64,000 nt of DNA from Bacteroides pyogenes_A (GTDB taxonomy: Bacteria; Bacteroidota; Bacteroidia; Bacteroidales; Bacteroidaceae): assembly GCF_048595595.1 (NCBI RefSeq), contig NZ_CP184347.1; one strand, 5' to 3'. The first letter of the stretch is position 1. The number at the start of each line of letters is the position of its first letter. The notes under the pieces are model-generated. The model had not been told where the DNA came from. It was given only the letters and a program-made list of their open reading frames with translations, and searched no databases. Position numbers and translations under genes: made by a program. Shown here in pieces: positions 32,622 through 41,652 of this stretch.

Positions 32622-33431
32622 ATGAAGTACAGAATGATCGTGCTCGACCTCGACGGCACACTGACCAACTCTCGAAAAGAAATCACACCGCGAAACCGCG
32701 AAACACTGATGCGCATACAGAAGCAAGGCGTACGACTGGCATTGGCTTCGGGACGCCCGACGTACGGCATCGTGCCTTTGGCCGACGAGCTGCGCATGAA
32801 AGAGCATGGCGGCTTCATCCTTTCTTACAACGGAGGAGAGATTATCAATTGGGCAACCGGTAAACTCATCCATGCCAAATTGCTACCCAACGATGTAATT
32901 CCCATTCTCTACCAGTCTGCACGAGCACACGGACTCAGCATACTGGGTTATGATGGCAATCAGGTACTCACCGAGCACCCCGACGACGAATATGTGAAGA
33001 AAGAGGCTTGGCTCAACAAGATGCCGATACGCGCAACCGCCAATTTTCTTGCCGACCTCCCCTTGCCCACTCCCAAATGCCTGATTGTAGGCGATCCGAA
33101 GAAACTCATCAGCGTCGAGTCCGAACTTCGTGCGCAGTTGCAAGGAGAAATCAACGTATTCCGTTCCGAACCTTATTTTCTCGAGCTGGTTCCGGAAGGC
33201 ATCGACAAAGCCCGATCTCTCGCAGTATTGTTGGAAAAGATCGGAATGGCGCGCGAAGAAATGATTGCGATAGGCGACGGATACAACGATTTGTCGATGA
33301 TTCGGTTTGCCGGAATGGGCATTGCCATGGGAAATGCCCAAGAACCGGTGAAGAAAGCGGCAGACTACATCACGCTGACCAACGATGAGGACGGAGTATC
33401 CGCAGCCATCGAGAAGTTCTGCCTCTTGTAA
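32622..33431 (+). CDS. Cof-type HAD-superfamily hydrolase
   Basis: This 269-aa cytoplasmic phosphatase runs from the ATG at 32622, which follows a promoter box; upstream frame residues are not family-like. HAD motif I is VLDLDGTLTNS (residues 7-17, nucleophile Asp9 and acid Asp11). Motif II falls in LALASGRP (Ser), motif III is the Lys in GIDKARSL, and motif IV is IAIGDGYNDLSMI with its GDxxND (about 217-229). A C2-type cap lies between motifs II and III, typical of Cof/YbiV sugar-phosphate or nucleotide phosphatases. The substrate cannot be read from sequence. It is a single-gene unit with its own promoter. Confidence 0.9.
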   Translation: MKYRMIVLDLDGTLTNSRKEITPRNRETLMRIQKQGVRLALASGRPTYGIVPLADELRMKEHGGFILSYNGGEIINWATGKLIHAKLLPNDVIPILYQSARAHGLSILGYDGNQVLTEHPDDEYVKKEAWLNKMPIRATANFLADLPLPTPKCLIVGDPKKLISVESELRAQLQGEINVFRSEPYFLELVPEGIDKARSLAVLLEKIGMAREEMIAIGDGYNDLSMIRFAGMGIAMGNAQEPVKKAADYITLTNDEDGVSAAIEKFCLL

Positions 33432-33547
33432 ACTCCTCGCAAACAAAGACCTCCGGATGGATACTGTCAGGGAATAGTTTTTTCATTTGACATCCCAAGC
33501 ATTTTCATTCATCGCTTAGTCTGTAATTTCGCGATACACTTCTTTGG

Positions 33548-35668
33548 CTACATCTGTTGGGTTACCTTCTGCTGCGGCTGATAAACATTACATTGCTTGG
33601 TCCAATGCTCTTCCAACGCATAGAAGTCAATCTCTTTCGGCGTGTTGCCGTTCAGCCTGCTGTTCAACTCGTCAAAAAAGGTTTTCCACCGCATATAGTA
33701 GAAATCTTGCAATAATCCGTTCCATTCCTTGTGGGCATAATCGTGCAGCCCGCCATCATCCGCAGCAGCCCGATTGCCCCAAGTAGTGATTTGCACACGT
33801 GCATTCCATTCATACAAATCTTTTTACGCATCCGTTTCACCCATGTTCCGGGCAAAATTTATCCAAATGCCCAGTCTGAACTCCCTGCGTGTGGCCAATA
33901 GCTTGTCTTGCAGCCTTATCAGGTTCAAGAATCGTTCGGAAGCGGCTTCAAACAATTTTTTGTCGGCAGCCTTGTAAGCGCTTACCACAACAGGGTAAAT
34001 CAACCTTCCCTTTTCGGCAACAGCTTAGCGAACCACATCCACCAGGTCATATTCAAAGTTGTTGTTTCCACGGAACTCATCCGCCGCATCAACCAACTTG
34101 CCGGCTATACGGATAATATCCATCGGCGCATAGAAGTCTGCCATCTCCGACCATGTGGAAACCTGATACACCTCCAACGACGGGCGGGCGCAGAATACGG
34201 ATTCATGCGCTCCTCGCTGGGTAGAAGATGCGGGACTGTTGTAAATGGTATTGCTCAACTCCAGCCAAGCCTCATCCACCTGCGGCGTCGTTTTGCCGTA
34301 ACGCGCCTTGATGTACTCTTTCAACCACTCGTCTTTAGAAAAAAGTTTCCCGCGCCAGGGAAGTTCGCACAGCAATTCATACATCACAGGATTATTCTCA
34401 GAACCTTCCATGGTAAGCCCCACGCCTTTCAGCGTACTGTTGAATCCACTCCCTTTTGCTCGGTAAAATTCATCGATCACATGTTTCATCTTACCATACA
34501 ACCCAACGTTTCCACCGAAGTTCAGCAACATGCAGTATATCCAGTCGTGTTGCCTGAAACCTTGCCTCCGATACCATGAAGAATTCGGATTCCCCCACTG
34601 CGGACGGCTTTCCGAGTAAAGATCGAGCACAATCATATCGCCCGCAGGCAGATTCTTTATCATATCGTCATACGGACAGGCGTCCCATGCCTGAACTACC
34701 CAAGCAGCCTTGGGATTGACTTCTTTCATCGCTTCCCAAATACTCTTTCCGGCAGCTTCGAGATCTACCCCACTTACATTCCCGCCTTCATGAAAAGGAT
34801 CCATACTGTAATAGTTTGCCTTTCCGTAAAGCCTGGTCATCTCCTTGTAGTAAAGACGGGCAATGCGCCGGAAATTCTCATCGGAAGGTTGCAAAAAGGC
34901 CGGTCTGCGATAGCCGTTCCATTTTCCCGGATCGGCGACATTAAGTCCGAGTTTCTCTTTCGCATTGGCAGGCACCATACCCGAATATCCGGGCAGTACG
35001 GGTTCGATGCCATATTCGCGCATACGCTTCAGAATACGTTTCTGCAACTGTTCCTGATGGCTGTACCATTGTTCAGGATTCGGTCCGCCCCAGCCTTCAA
35101 GACTATTCATCAACCACCAAGCCTGAAAAGCCGGTCCCGCTACGAACTCATTAATCTCCTCTTTGCTATAACCTAATTGAGACAGCACATTGCGCCATAC
35201 GCTACCGGTACCCACAATACTCAGCGGCAAGTTAATACCATGAAGCGCCATCCAGTCGATTTCTTGTTCCCATCAATCCCAATCCCAGAAAGCCATGGTA
35301 TACGAATACGTGCAGTAATTAAAGTTATATCTGTATTTCAAATCCGTGTCGTACCGCTCTTTTTTCAGCACCGAAGGAAGTTGCTCAGGCAGTTTTGCCC
35401 GCATGTTGTTCCAAGACAAGTGAATCCCTGCATAATATTTCAGATAACGGTTGATACCTGTGGCAATGCTGATATAGTTGTTTCCACGAACAACGACTTT
35501 ATTCCCTCGCTGATCGAGTTCAAAGAGGTCCTTGTCCGATTTCACTTGCTCGATGACAAACCTCTGCGACGCTCCTTTATCAATACGCTCCAATAAACCT
35601 TTAATAGGCGACGCTGCATACATTTGAGAAGCTATAAACAATAGAAAAAAAAGAATTTGTTTCCTCAT
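33548..35668 (-). pseudogene. GH89 alpha-N-acetylglucosaminidase, inactivated by three in-frame stops
   Basis: One continuous frame of about 707 codons runs from the ATG at 35666-35668. It has a signal peptide (residues 1-19, QMYAAS), the NAGLU N-terminal domain, a TIM barrel (MALHGINLPLS; SMDPFHEGG; TMEGSENNPVMYELL, which contain the two expected Glu) and the helical C-terminal domain (NARVQITTWGNR). It is interrupted by TGA at 35273-35275 (within WDWD-stop-WEQEIDW, expected Arg), TAA at 34025-34027 (VVR-stop-AVAEKG, expected Gln) and TAA at 33824-33826 (ETDA-stop-KDLYEW, expected Glu). There is no frameshift. The family removes terminal alpha-GlcNAc, as in heparan sulfate or mucin glycans. 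It lies just outside the AT-rich PUL. Confidence 0.88.
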
Positions 35669-36004
35669 TGCTGTATTAGACATTATATCGAATAAGAACA
35701 TAACCGATAGAATCATCGGTTATCAGTTATCAATAACAAAGTTAGAGAGTTTTTCACATAATCAATAGGCGAGATAAAAACTTGGAAACAAAATGCAAAA
35801 GTAGAGATATGGATTACCTGAGAAGAAAGCACAAAACAGAAACAAAACGTTTCTTGATTGACCGCCAACGGGTTGCCGTTGCATCAATCTTTTGGGCAAC
35901 AACCATGAATGATTTAGTCTTAACGAAAAAATATTTCATAGAACAGAATCAACAGTTGGTTTTATTCTAACTATTATTTATCCCGAATTCACGTATACAT
36001 CTCA
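35669..36004. other. Intergenic stretch between the GH89 pseudogene and the HTCS gene
   Basis: These 336 bases show no recognised gene. A 62-codon frame at 35782-35970 has no family resemblance. A small hairpin (CAACGG-GTTG-CCGTTG, near 35866-35881) inside a GATTG/CAATC pairing is visible without a T-run. Composition becomes AT-rich here, marking the left edge of the island that follows. Confidence 0.5.
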
Positions 36005-39000
36005 TTATATAAAATCTTTGCTAAATTTAGAGGCATCTTTTCTATATGCTTGTGGGGTTGTATGAAATTTCTCCTTAAAGCATTTACTAAAATATTTAGG
36101 AGTATTGAATCCTACCCGGTCAGATATTTCAGAGATATTTAATTCAGGATTGCTTCTCAGCATATATGCAGCTCGTTTTAAACGGATAGTCATGATGAAC
36201 TCGCCAGGTGTTTGTCCGGTTATTGCTTTTAGTTTAGTGAACAATTTAGTTCGAGCAATTCCCATTTGGGATACAAGTCGGTCAACGCTAAATTCCCCAT
36301 TGTCAATTTCATTCTCAATAATTTCCATAGCTTTATCCATGAATTCTTTATCCAGGATATTTGTAGTCAAGATATGTGTATTTATTTGCGGCTGTTTACT
36401 GAATTTCTCCTGCAATACCATTCGATTATTTATCAGATTATTACACCTCGATAATAGAATATTAATATTAAATGGTTTTGTAACGTAGTCATCCGCTCCC
36501 ATTTTCAACCCTTCCAACTTGTGTTCTATTGCAGTTTTTGCCGTCAACAAAACAACAGGTATGTGACAAGTATCAAAATTCTGTTTAATTGCCTTGCAAA
36601 GCTCAATTCCGGACATTTCAGGCATGATGATATCACTAAGAATGATATGAGGCATTTCAGAACAAGTTTTTTCCAGTCCTTCCTTTCCGTTAGAAGCAGT
36701 AATTACATCATAAAATGTGTTAAAGATACTGACTAACATTTCCCTAAGTAAGTTGTTATCTTCCACAATCAATATTTTGTATTTTTTCCCCTTTAATACA
36801 TTTTCATAACTTACATTCTTTTGTTCCTGTAATAACATTTCTTGGGAGATTAAATTGGGTTGGCAGGCATCATCTGATAAGAAGATATTAGCAGGAGTAT
36901 AAACTTCCTCGGCTGCAAAATGCTCTTTCCCTGTTTTCAAATGTATACAAAAGGTTGTCCCTTCCCCCAGTTCACTAGACACATCAATACTCCCATGATG
37001 TAATTCAATAATTCCTTTAGTAAGAGCTAGTCCGATACCTGTACCCGTATATGAAGAGTATGTATCCGCCTGATAGAATCGATTAAATATTTTATCAATA
37101 TCTTTTCTCGCAATTCCCGAACCACTATCCGTAACCTCAACCAGTACTTCTTGATTCCTTTTTCTGACTGATATAGATATTGAATCCCCGGCTTTTGTAT
37201 ATTTAAATGCATTAGAAACAAGATTATTCATAACCTTTTGCATCTGTCTAGAATCAAACCAAACACTGATATTATCACTACTTTTTTCGAAATTAAAAGA
37301 GATATGGCGTTGTACTGCATATTCTCGAAAAAGCAAATAATGTTCATATATAAAATCAACTATGTTATGTTTGCTTACCTTAATAGTCATATGCCCTAGT
37401 TCTTGTTTTCGAAAGTCCAAAAGTTCGGTGATAAGTTCTTTTAGCTGCAAGCAGCTTTTATATACTCCCAGAATTTTATTGTATACGTTGGGAACATGGG
37501 AACGCATTTGTAATAACATTTCCATTTGTCCAATAATAAGTGTCAACGGAGTCCGGAACTCGTGTGAGATATTAGTAAAGAAACCTAGTTTAATCTGATT
37601 CAGTTTTTCAATATCTTCGATATGTTTCTTTTCATATTTAAGAGATTCCTGTAATTTAAGACGGCGGCGATAGGTATCTATAATATAGTATGCAATTATA
37701 GTAACACATATAATATACAATAGGTATGCCCATTCCGTACGATAAAAAGGAGGTAAAATTTCAATCTGCATCCGGCTTGGAGGCACCAGCATCTCATTAA
37801 CATCTTCAGCTTTAACAACTAAGGTATATTTCCCGGGAGCCAGATTTGTATAGGTAATGCTATTCAGTTCTAATATGTTCCATGTATTAGAGAAACCTTC
37901 CAGCCGATAAATGAGTTTATCTTTATTAAAAGGAATGTAGTCTGTAGATGTATATTCAATATTGAATATGTTTTGTGTAGATTTGAGAACAATTTTGGAA
38001 GTACATGTAATATCTTTTTGTAATATACCGCTTGAATCTCCTACTTTGACATCTTTTCCATTCACAATCAGACGATATGGATATATATGGTAAGCCCGTG
38101 GAGTCTCTTCAAGATCTTTCTCGTAGAAAGAAATAAACCCGGTGGTTCCTCCGATAAATATCTCTCCCTTCCGACTTTTATAAAGAGCATTTTCACTAAT
38201 ACAAGTTAATGGCAGTTCATCATAATTCTTGATTTTTTTTTGCTGATAATCCAATATCGAAAATCCTTTATCTGTAGTTACTAATAATTTATCAGGTGAC
38301 AGTTCACACATATTATATACTACGTTGCTGGCAATTCCGTTCTTACGCATATCGAAATTAATGAAATCGTCAGTCTCTTTTCTATATAGGTCTATACCAT
38401 TTTCATTTGTGCAGAACCATAGTCTCTTCCGGCTATCTTCATAAATGGAATTGACGCTGTTACTGCTAAGGCTATGCTCATTGGCGTTTTTGTGCTTATA
38501 TACAGAGAATTTATGAGTGCCAAAATGGTAAGAACATACCCCATTATTATTGTTCACCATCCACAGTGTTCCTTCATGGTCAAAAGTTAACCCTATCGTA
38601 GATCTTGTATTATAAAGTGCGGTTTTATCCTGAAATAGAGCTTTGCTTTTTCCATTTTCTGGGTTAAATAATGTAACTCCATTTGCTGTAGCCAGTATTA
38701 ATTGTTTTTGGTAGGGAATGATATCCTCAACAAGATTTGAGGGAAGAGAGTTTTTATCTTCTTTTTCATTTTTATATTGGATAAAGTGCCCTGTATTCAT
38801 ATCCAACCTGTTTAATCCTTTCAAATGTATACCAAGCCATAATACTTGCTGTAAAGAATCATAGTAAATAGCACGTACATTATCATGAGGCAAATCATTG
38901 GCACTACTATTGCTTATGTAACGTTTGTAAGTCTGTGTAACAGGATTATACTTATTAATTCCTCCCCGTTCCGTACAAATCCACAAATTCCCTTCTTTAT

Positions 39001-40018
39001 CTTCTAGCATACGTCCGGTGATAGGAGAGCTTAGCCCTTCCTCTTCTTTAGAGGAAGAGAGAAACTCACGATAAATCTGTTTTTGTGGATTAAAGAAGTT
39101 AACCCCGCCTGAGTAAGTTCCTATCCAAATATTCCCTTGCTCATCACAACATAGCCCCCAAATTGATGAATGGCTCAGACTTTTACTCTGTTCCCGCTTT
39201 AAATACCGACTGAATTTTCCGGTACTTTTATCATATTTATTCAGACCGTTAAAGGTTCCTATCCAAATGTTTCCTTCTTTATCTTCGCAACACCTGTGGG
39301 TAAAACTAGAGCTAATAGTTGTTGGATCTTCTCTTTTATACCGAAAGTTACTGATCTTTTTACCTCGAATACGATATATTCCATGTCCAGAACTTTCTGT
39401 AACCCAGTATTCCCCACTACTATCTCTGAAAATATCGGAAATATTTCCTGTTGGAATGGGGTGAGATAATTCTCTTTGTGGCGTGAGTATATATAATCCC
39501 TGATCACTTCCTATGAGAATGGAATCACTATGTACATAGAGTTTTTTAATATATCCTTTATTGTTTGGGAGTTTATAAAAAGACTCTAGTTTTTCTCCAT
39601 TGTATTTAAATATTTGTTTTGAAGTAGCGGCATATAAATGTTTATAGTAAAATTGAGCTCTTATATTATTTCTGGTTATGATGCTAAATGAATCCTTTTC
39701 TATATCGTAAACGGATATTCCTCTGTTGGTCATGACATAAACATGTCCGTTCTTATCACCTGTAATATGATATATGTCGTTGTATAGAATCGTGTTAGAA
39801 ACACCTTTCTCCTTTTGATATACTTTAATTTTTCTTCCGTTGTATAAACCAATTCCATTGCGGGTACCAAACCACATAAACCCACGTTCATCCTGATAAA
39901 TGGAGGATATAGAATTATTAGGCATACCATCATCAGTTGTCAGATGGAGAAATGATATACTTTGTGCTTTTCCTTGAATATATATAAAACAAAGAACAAG
40001 TAAAATATAGCTTTTCAT
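36005..40018 (-). CDS. Hybrid two-component system regulator (HTCS)
   Basis: This 1,337-aa sensor, kinase and transcription factor in one chain controls a PUL. A signal peptide is followed by ~14 Reg_prop repeats forming two beta-propellers (recurring GTYSGGVNFFNPQ-type units, residues 30-680). A Y_Y_Y domain (LAPGKYTLVVKAED) follows at about 690-755 and a membrane helix at about 759-782. The HisKA domain has SHEFRTPLT (His about 818). The HATPase has NLVSNAFKYT, DSGSGI and GTGIGLAL. The receiver has ILIVEDNN and an acceptor Asp in ILSDIIMPEM (about 1,127). A C-terminal AraC-type HTH starts at about 1,225. All catalytic residues are present. It is divergent from GH88 and the SusC/D genes, which it probably regulates in response to a periplasmic glycan fragment. 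Confidence 0.95.
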   Translation of the reverse strand: MKSYILLVLCFIYIQGKAQSISFLHLTTDDGMPNNSISSIYQDERGFMWFGTRNGIGLYNGRKIKVYQKEKGVSNTILYNDIYHITGDKNGHVYVMTNRGISVYDIEKDSFSIITRNNIRAQFYYKHLYAATSKQIFKYNGEKLESFYKLPNNKGYIKKLYVHSDSILIGSDQGLYILTPQRELSHPIPTGNISDIFRDSSGEYWVTESSGHGIYRIRGKKISNFRYKREDPTTISSSFTHRCCEDKEGNIWIGTFNGLNKYDKSTGKFSRYLKREQSKSLSHSSIWGLCCDEQGNIWIGTYSGGVNFFNPQKQIYREFLSSSKEEEGLSSPITGRMLEDKEGNLWICTERGGINKYNPVTQTYKRYISNSSANDLPHDNVRAIYYDSLQQVLWLGIHLKGLNRLDMNTGHFIQYKNEKEDKNSLPSNLVEDIIPYQKQLILATANGVTLFNPENGKSKALFQDKTALYNTRSTIGLTFDHEGTLWMVNNNNGVCSYHFGTHKFSVYKHKNANEHSLSSNSVNSIYEDSRKRLWFCTNENGIDLYRKETDDFINFDMRKNGIASNVVYNMCELSPDKLLVTTDKGFSILDYQQKKIKNYDELPLTCISENALYKSRKGEIFIGGTTGFISFYEKDLEETPRAYHIYPYRLIVNGKDVKVGDSSGILQKDITCTSKIVLKSTQNIFNIEYTSTDYIPFNKDKLIYRLEGFSNTWNILELNSITYTNLAPGKYTLVVKAEDVNEMLVPPSRMQIEILPPFYRTEWAYLLYIICVTIIAYYIIDTYRRRLKLQESLKYEKKHIEDIEKLNQIKLGFFTNISHEFRTPLTLIIGQMEMLLQMRSHVPNVYNKILGVYKSCLQLKELITELLDFRKQELGHMTIKVSKHNIVDFIYEHYLLFREYAVQRHISFNFEKSSDNISVWFDSRQMQKVMNNLVSNAFKYTKAGDSISISVRKRNQEVLVEVTDSGSGIARKDIDKIFNRFYQADTYSSYTGTGIGLALTKGIIELHHGSIDVSSELGEGTTFCIHLKTGKEHFAAEEVYTPANIFLSDDACQPNLISQEMLLQEQKNVSYENVLKGKKYKILIVEDNNLLREMLVSIFNTFYDVITASNGKEGLEKTCSEMPHIILSDIIMPEMSGIELCKAIKQNFDTCHIPVVLLTAKTAIEHKLEGLKMGADDYVTKPFNINILLSRCNNLINNRMVLQEKFSKQPQINTHILTTNILDKEFMDKAMEIIENEIDNGEFSVDRLVSQMGIARTKLFTKLKAITGQTPGEFIMTIRLKRAAYMLRSNPELNISEISDRVGFNTPKYFSKCFKEKFHTTPQAYRKDASKFSKDFI

Positions 40019-40046
40019 AGTGTCTTAGATATTATTATCTAAATTA

Positions 40047-40054
40047 CAAATATA
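40047..40054 (-). promoter_or_regulatory. Putative -7 box for HTCS (TATATTTG, minus strand)
   Basis: Plus-strand CAAATATA gives TATATTTG on the coding strand, 28 bases upstream of the HTCS ATG. Confidence 0.45.
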
Positions 40055-40214
40055 CAGTTTTTTTAGTACAAGAGTATGCTTATAATCGTTTCGTAGAGGG
40101 TAGTTTTGTCCATTTTAGATGCTATTATTGTACATATTGGTTTAAGATCAGATTTTTGTATATCCCTTGTATTTTTTTGTACATATATCATCCTACTCTT
40201 TGCCCTTACATACT

Positions 40215-40222
40215 TATTTTTG
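40215..40222 (+). promoter_or_regulatory. Putative -7 box for GH88 (TATTTTTG)
   Basis: TATTTTTG fits TAnnTTTG and lies 30 bases before the GH88 ATG, in the divergent region shared with HTCS. Such matches arise more easily by chance in AT-rich DNA. Confidence 0.4.
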
Positions 40223-40252
40223 TTTATCTAAATAACAAATAAATGATTGTTT

Positions 40253-41491
40253 ATGAGAAACCTTGTTTTAATTTGTATAGGACTATGTTTCCTTCTTATT
40301 GATGCGTGCAAAGGAATGGAAGGGCAAAATAATTTTCTTTTAGAGAATATCGATTATGCAGCAGTACAATACAGAATGTTGATAGATGAACTTAAAAAGA
40401 ATGACAAGCTTTGGACACCTCGTACAGTAAACACGAAAGGCGACATAGTATATGCCTCCCAGTCATGGGATTGGACTTTAGGCTTTTTCCCCGGAAGCCT
40501 TTGGTATCTATATAATCTTACAGGCGATGAGAAATGGAAAACACTAGCTAAGAAATATACGGAAGCATTAAAAAGTCAACAGTATATAACGTCTCATCAT
40601 GATATAGGTTTCATTATCGGATGCAGTTATTTGAATGGCATGCGTATGGGACATGAAGCATATGATTCAATCATTATACAAGCAGCCAAATCTTTATCCA
40701 CCCGTTTTCGCCCTAAAGCGGGGGTAATTCAGTCATGGAGCGCTCACACAGGATGGCAGGCAAAAAGAGGTTGGAAGTGTCCTGTCATCATTGATAATAT
40801 GGTAAATCTGGAAATACTTTTTGAAGCGACTTCTCTTTCCAGCGATTCTACATTTTATAATATCGCTGTTTCACATGCTGATATGACTTTAAAAAATCAT
40901 TTTCGTGAGGATGGAAGTTCTTACCACGTTGTTGACTATGATATGGAGACGGGTAAGATACGGAGCCGCTGCACTGCTCAAGGATATTCAGATGAATCCG
41001 CTTGGGCTCGCGGACAGGCCTGGAGTATTTATGGATATGTGATGTGTTATAGGTATACACACCAAACGGAATATCTTAAACAAGCAGAGGCTACATATGA
41101 ATTTATATTCACACATCCCAATCTACCTGAAGATTTAATTCCTTATTGGGATTTCGATGCTGTAAATATTCCCCATGAAATCAGAGACGCTTCCTCCGCT
41201 GCCATTGTTGCCGCAGCTTTGTATGAACTAAGCATATATTCGAATAAAGCGGAATACAAAAAAACAGCAGATAAAATTATGTATTCCCTGTCTTCACCGG
41301 CTTATCGAAACCAAATGGGTAAGAATCATAATTTCTTATTGATGCATTCCGTTGGGAGTTATCCACAAGGAAATGAAATTGATGTCCCTTTAAATTATGC
41401 GGATTATTATTATCTGGAAGCATTAAAACGAAAAAAAGACATAGAGCAAAATAACATGACACATGTTATCCGAAAAACGAATAAAATATGA
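40253..41491 (+). CDS. GH88 unsaturated glucuronyl hydrolase
   Basis: This 412-aa enzyme hydrolyses the 4,5-unsaturated uronic acid from oligosaccharides made by polysaccharide lyases. The ATG at 40253 was chosen; the TTG two codons earlier is less likely. A signal peptide is followed by a possible lipoprotein Cys (LLIDAC, residue 19). The alpha/alpha-barrel signature regions are SQSWDWTLGFFPGSLW (about 70-85), SHHDIGFII with catalytic Asp117, IIDNMVNLEILF with Asp181 and DESAWARGQAWSIYG. Both conserved Asp of the family are present. It is the only visible enzyme of this PUL, so its substrate chain is unsettled: glycosaminoglycan and other uronic-acid polymers are both possible. It is followed by SusC/SusD genes on the same strand. 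Confidence 0.9.
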   Translation: MRNLVLICIGLCFLLIDACKGMEGQNNFLLENIDYAAVQYRMLIDELKKNDKLWTPRTVNTKGDIVYASQSWDWTLGFFPGSLWYLYNLTGDEKWKTLAKKYTEALKSQQYITSHHDIGFIIGCSYLNGMRMGHEAYDSIIIQAAKSLSTRFRPKAGVIQSWSAHTGWQAKRGWKCPVIIDNMVNLEILFEATSLSSDSTFYNIAVSHADMTLKNHFREDGSSYHVVDYDMETGKIRSRCTAQGYSDESAWARGQAWSIYGYVMCYRYTHQTEYLKQAEATYEFIFTHPNLPEDLIPYWDFDAVNIPHEIRDASSAAIVAAALYELSIYSNKAEYKKTADKIMYSLSSPAYRNQMGKNHNFLLMHSVGSYPQGNEIDVPLNYADYYYLEALKRKKDIEQNNMTHVIRKTNKI

Positions 41492-41652
41492 TAGTGTTAT
41501 TGAGTACAGAAAAGCGGCTTTTAGCACATGAACAAAGCGAAAAGTATACCAATATAGTTTATCTGCTTTCTTATGTATTATATTCCTGAAGCCCTCTTTT
41601 TTTTAAAAGAATTCAATTTATATTTACGGAATGTAGTAAATAATAGATTTTA

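Noticed and set aside
33548..35668. Programmed stop-codon readthrough or selenocysteine in the GH89 gene
   Set aside because: Three different stops (TGA, TAA, TAA) replace ordinary Arg, Gln and Glu positions, and no special downstream structure is seen. Gene decay is simpler.
35782..35970. 62-codon frame between the GH89 pseudogene and HTCS
   Set aside because: No family resemblance, no promoter or ribosome-site support, and a composition like the surrounding non-coding DNA.
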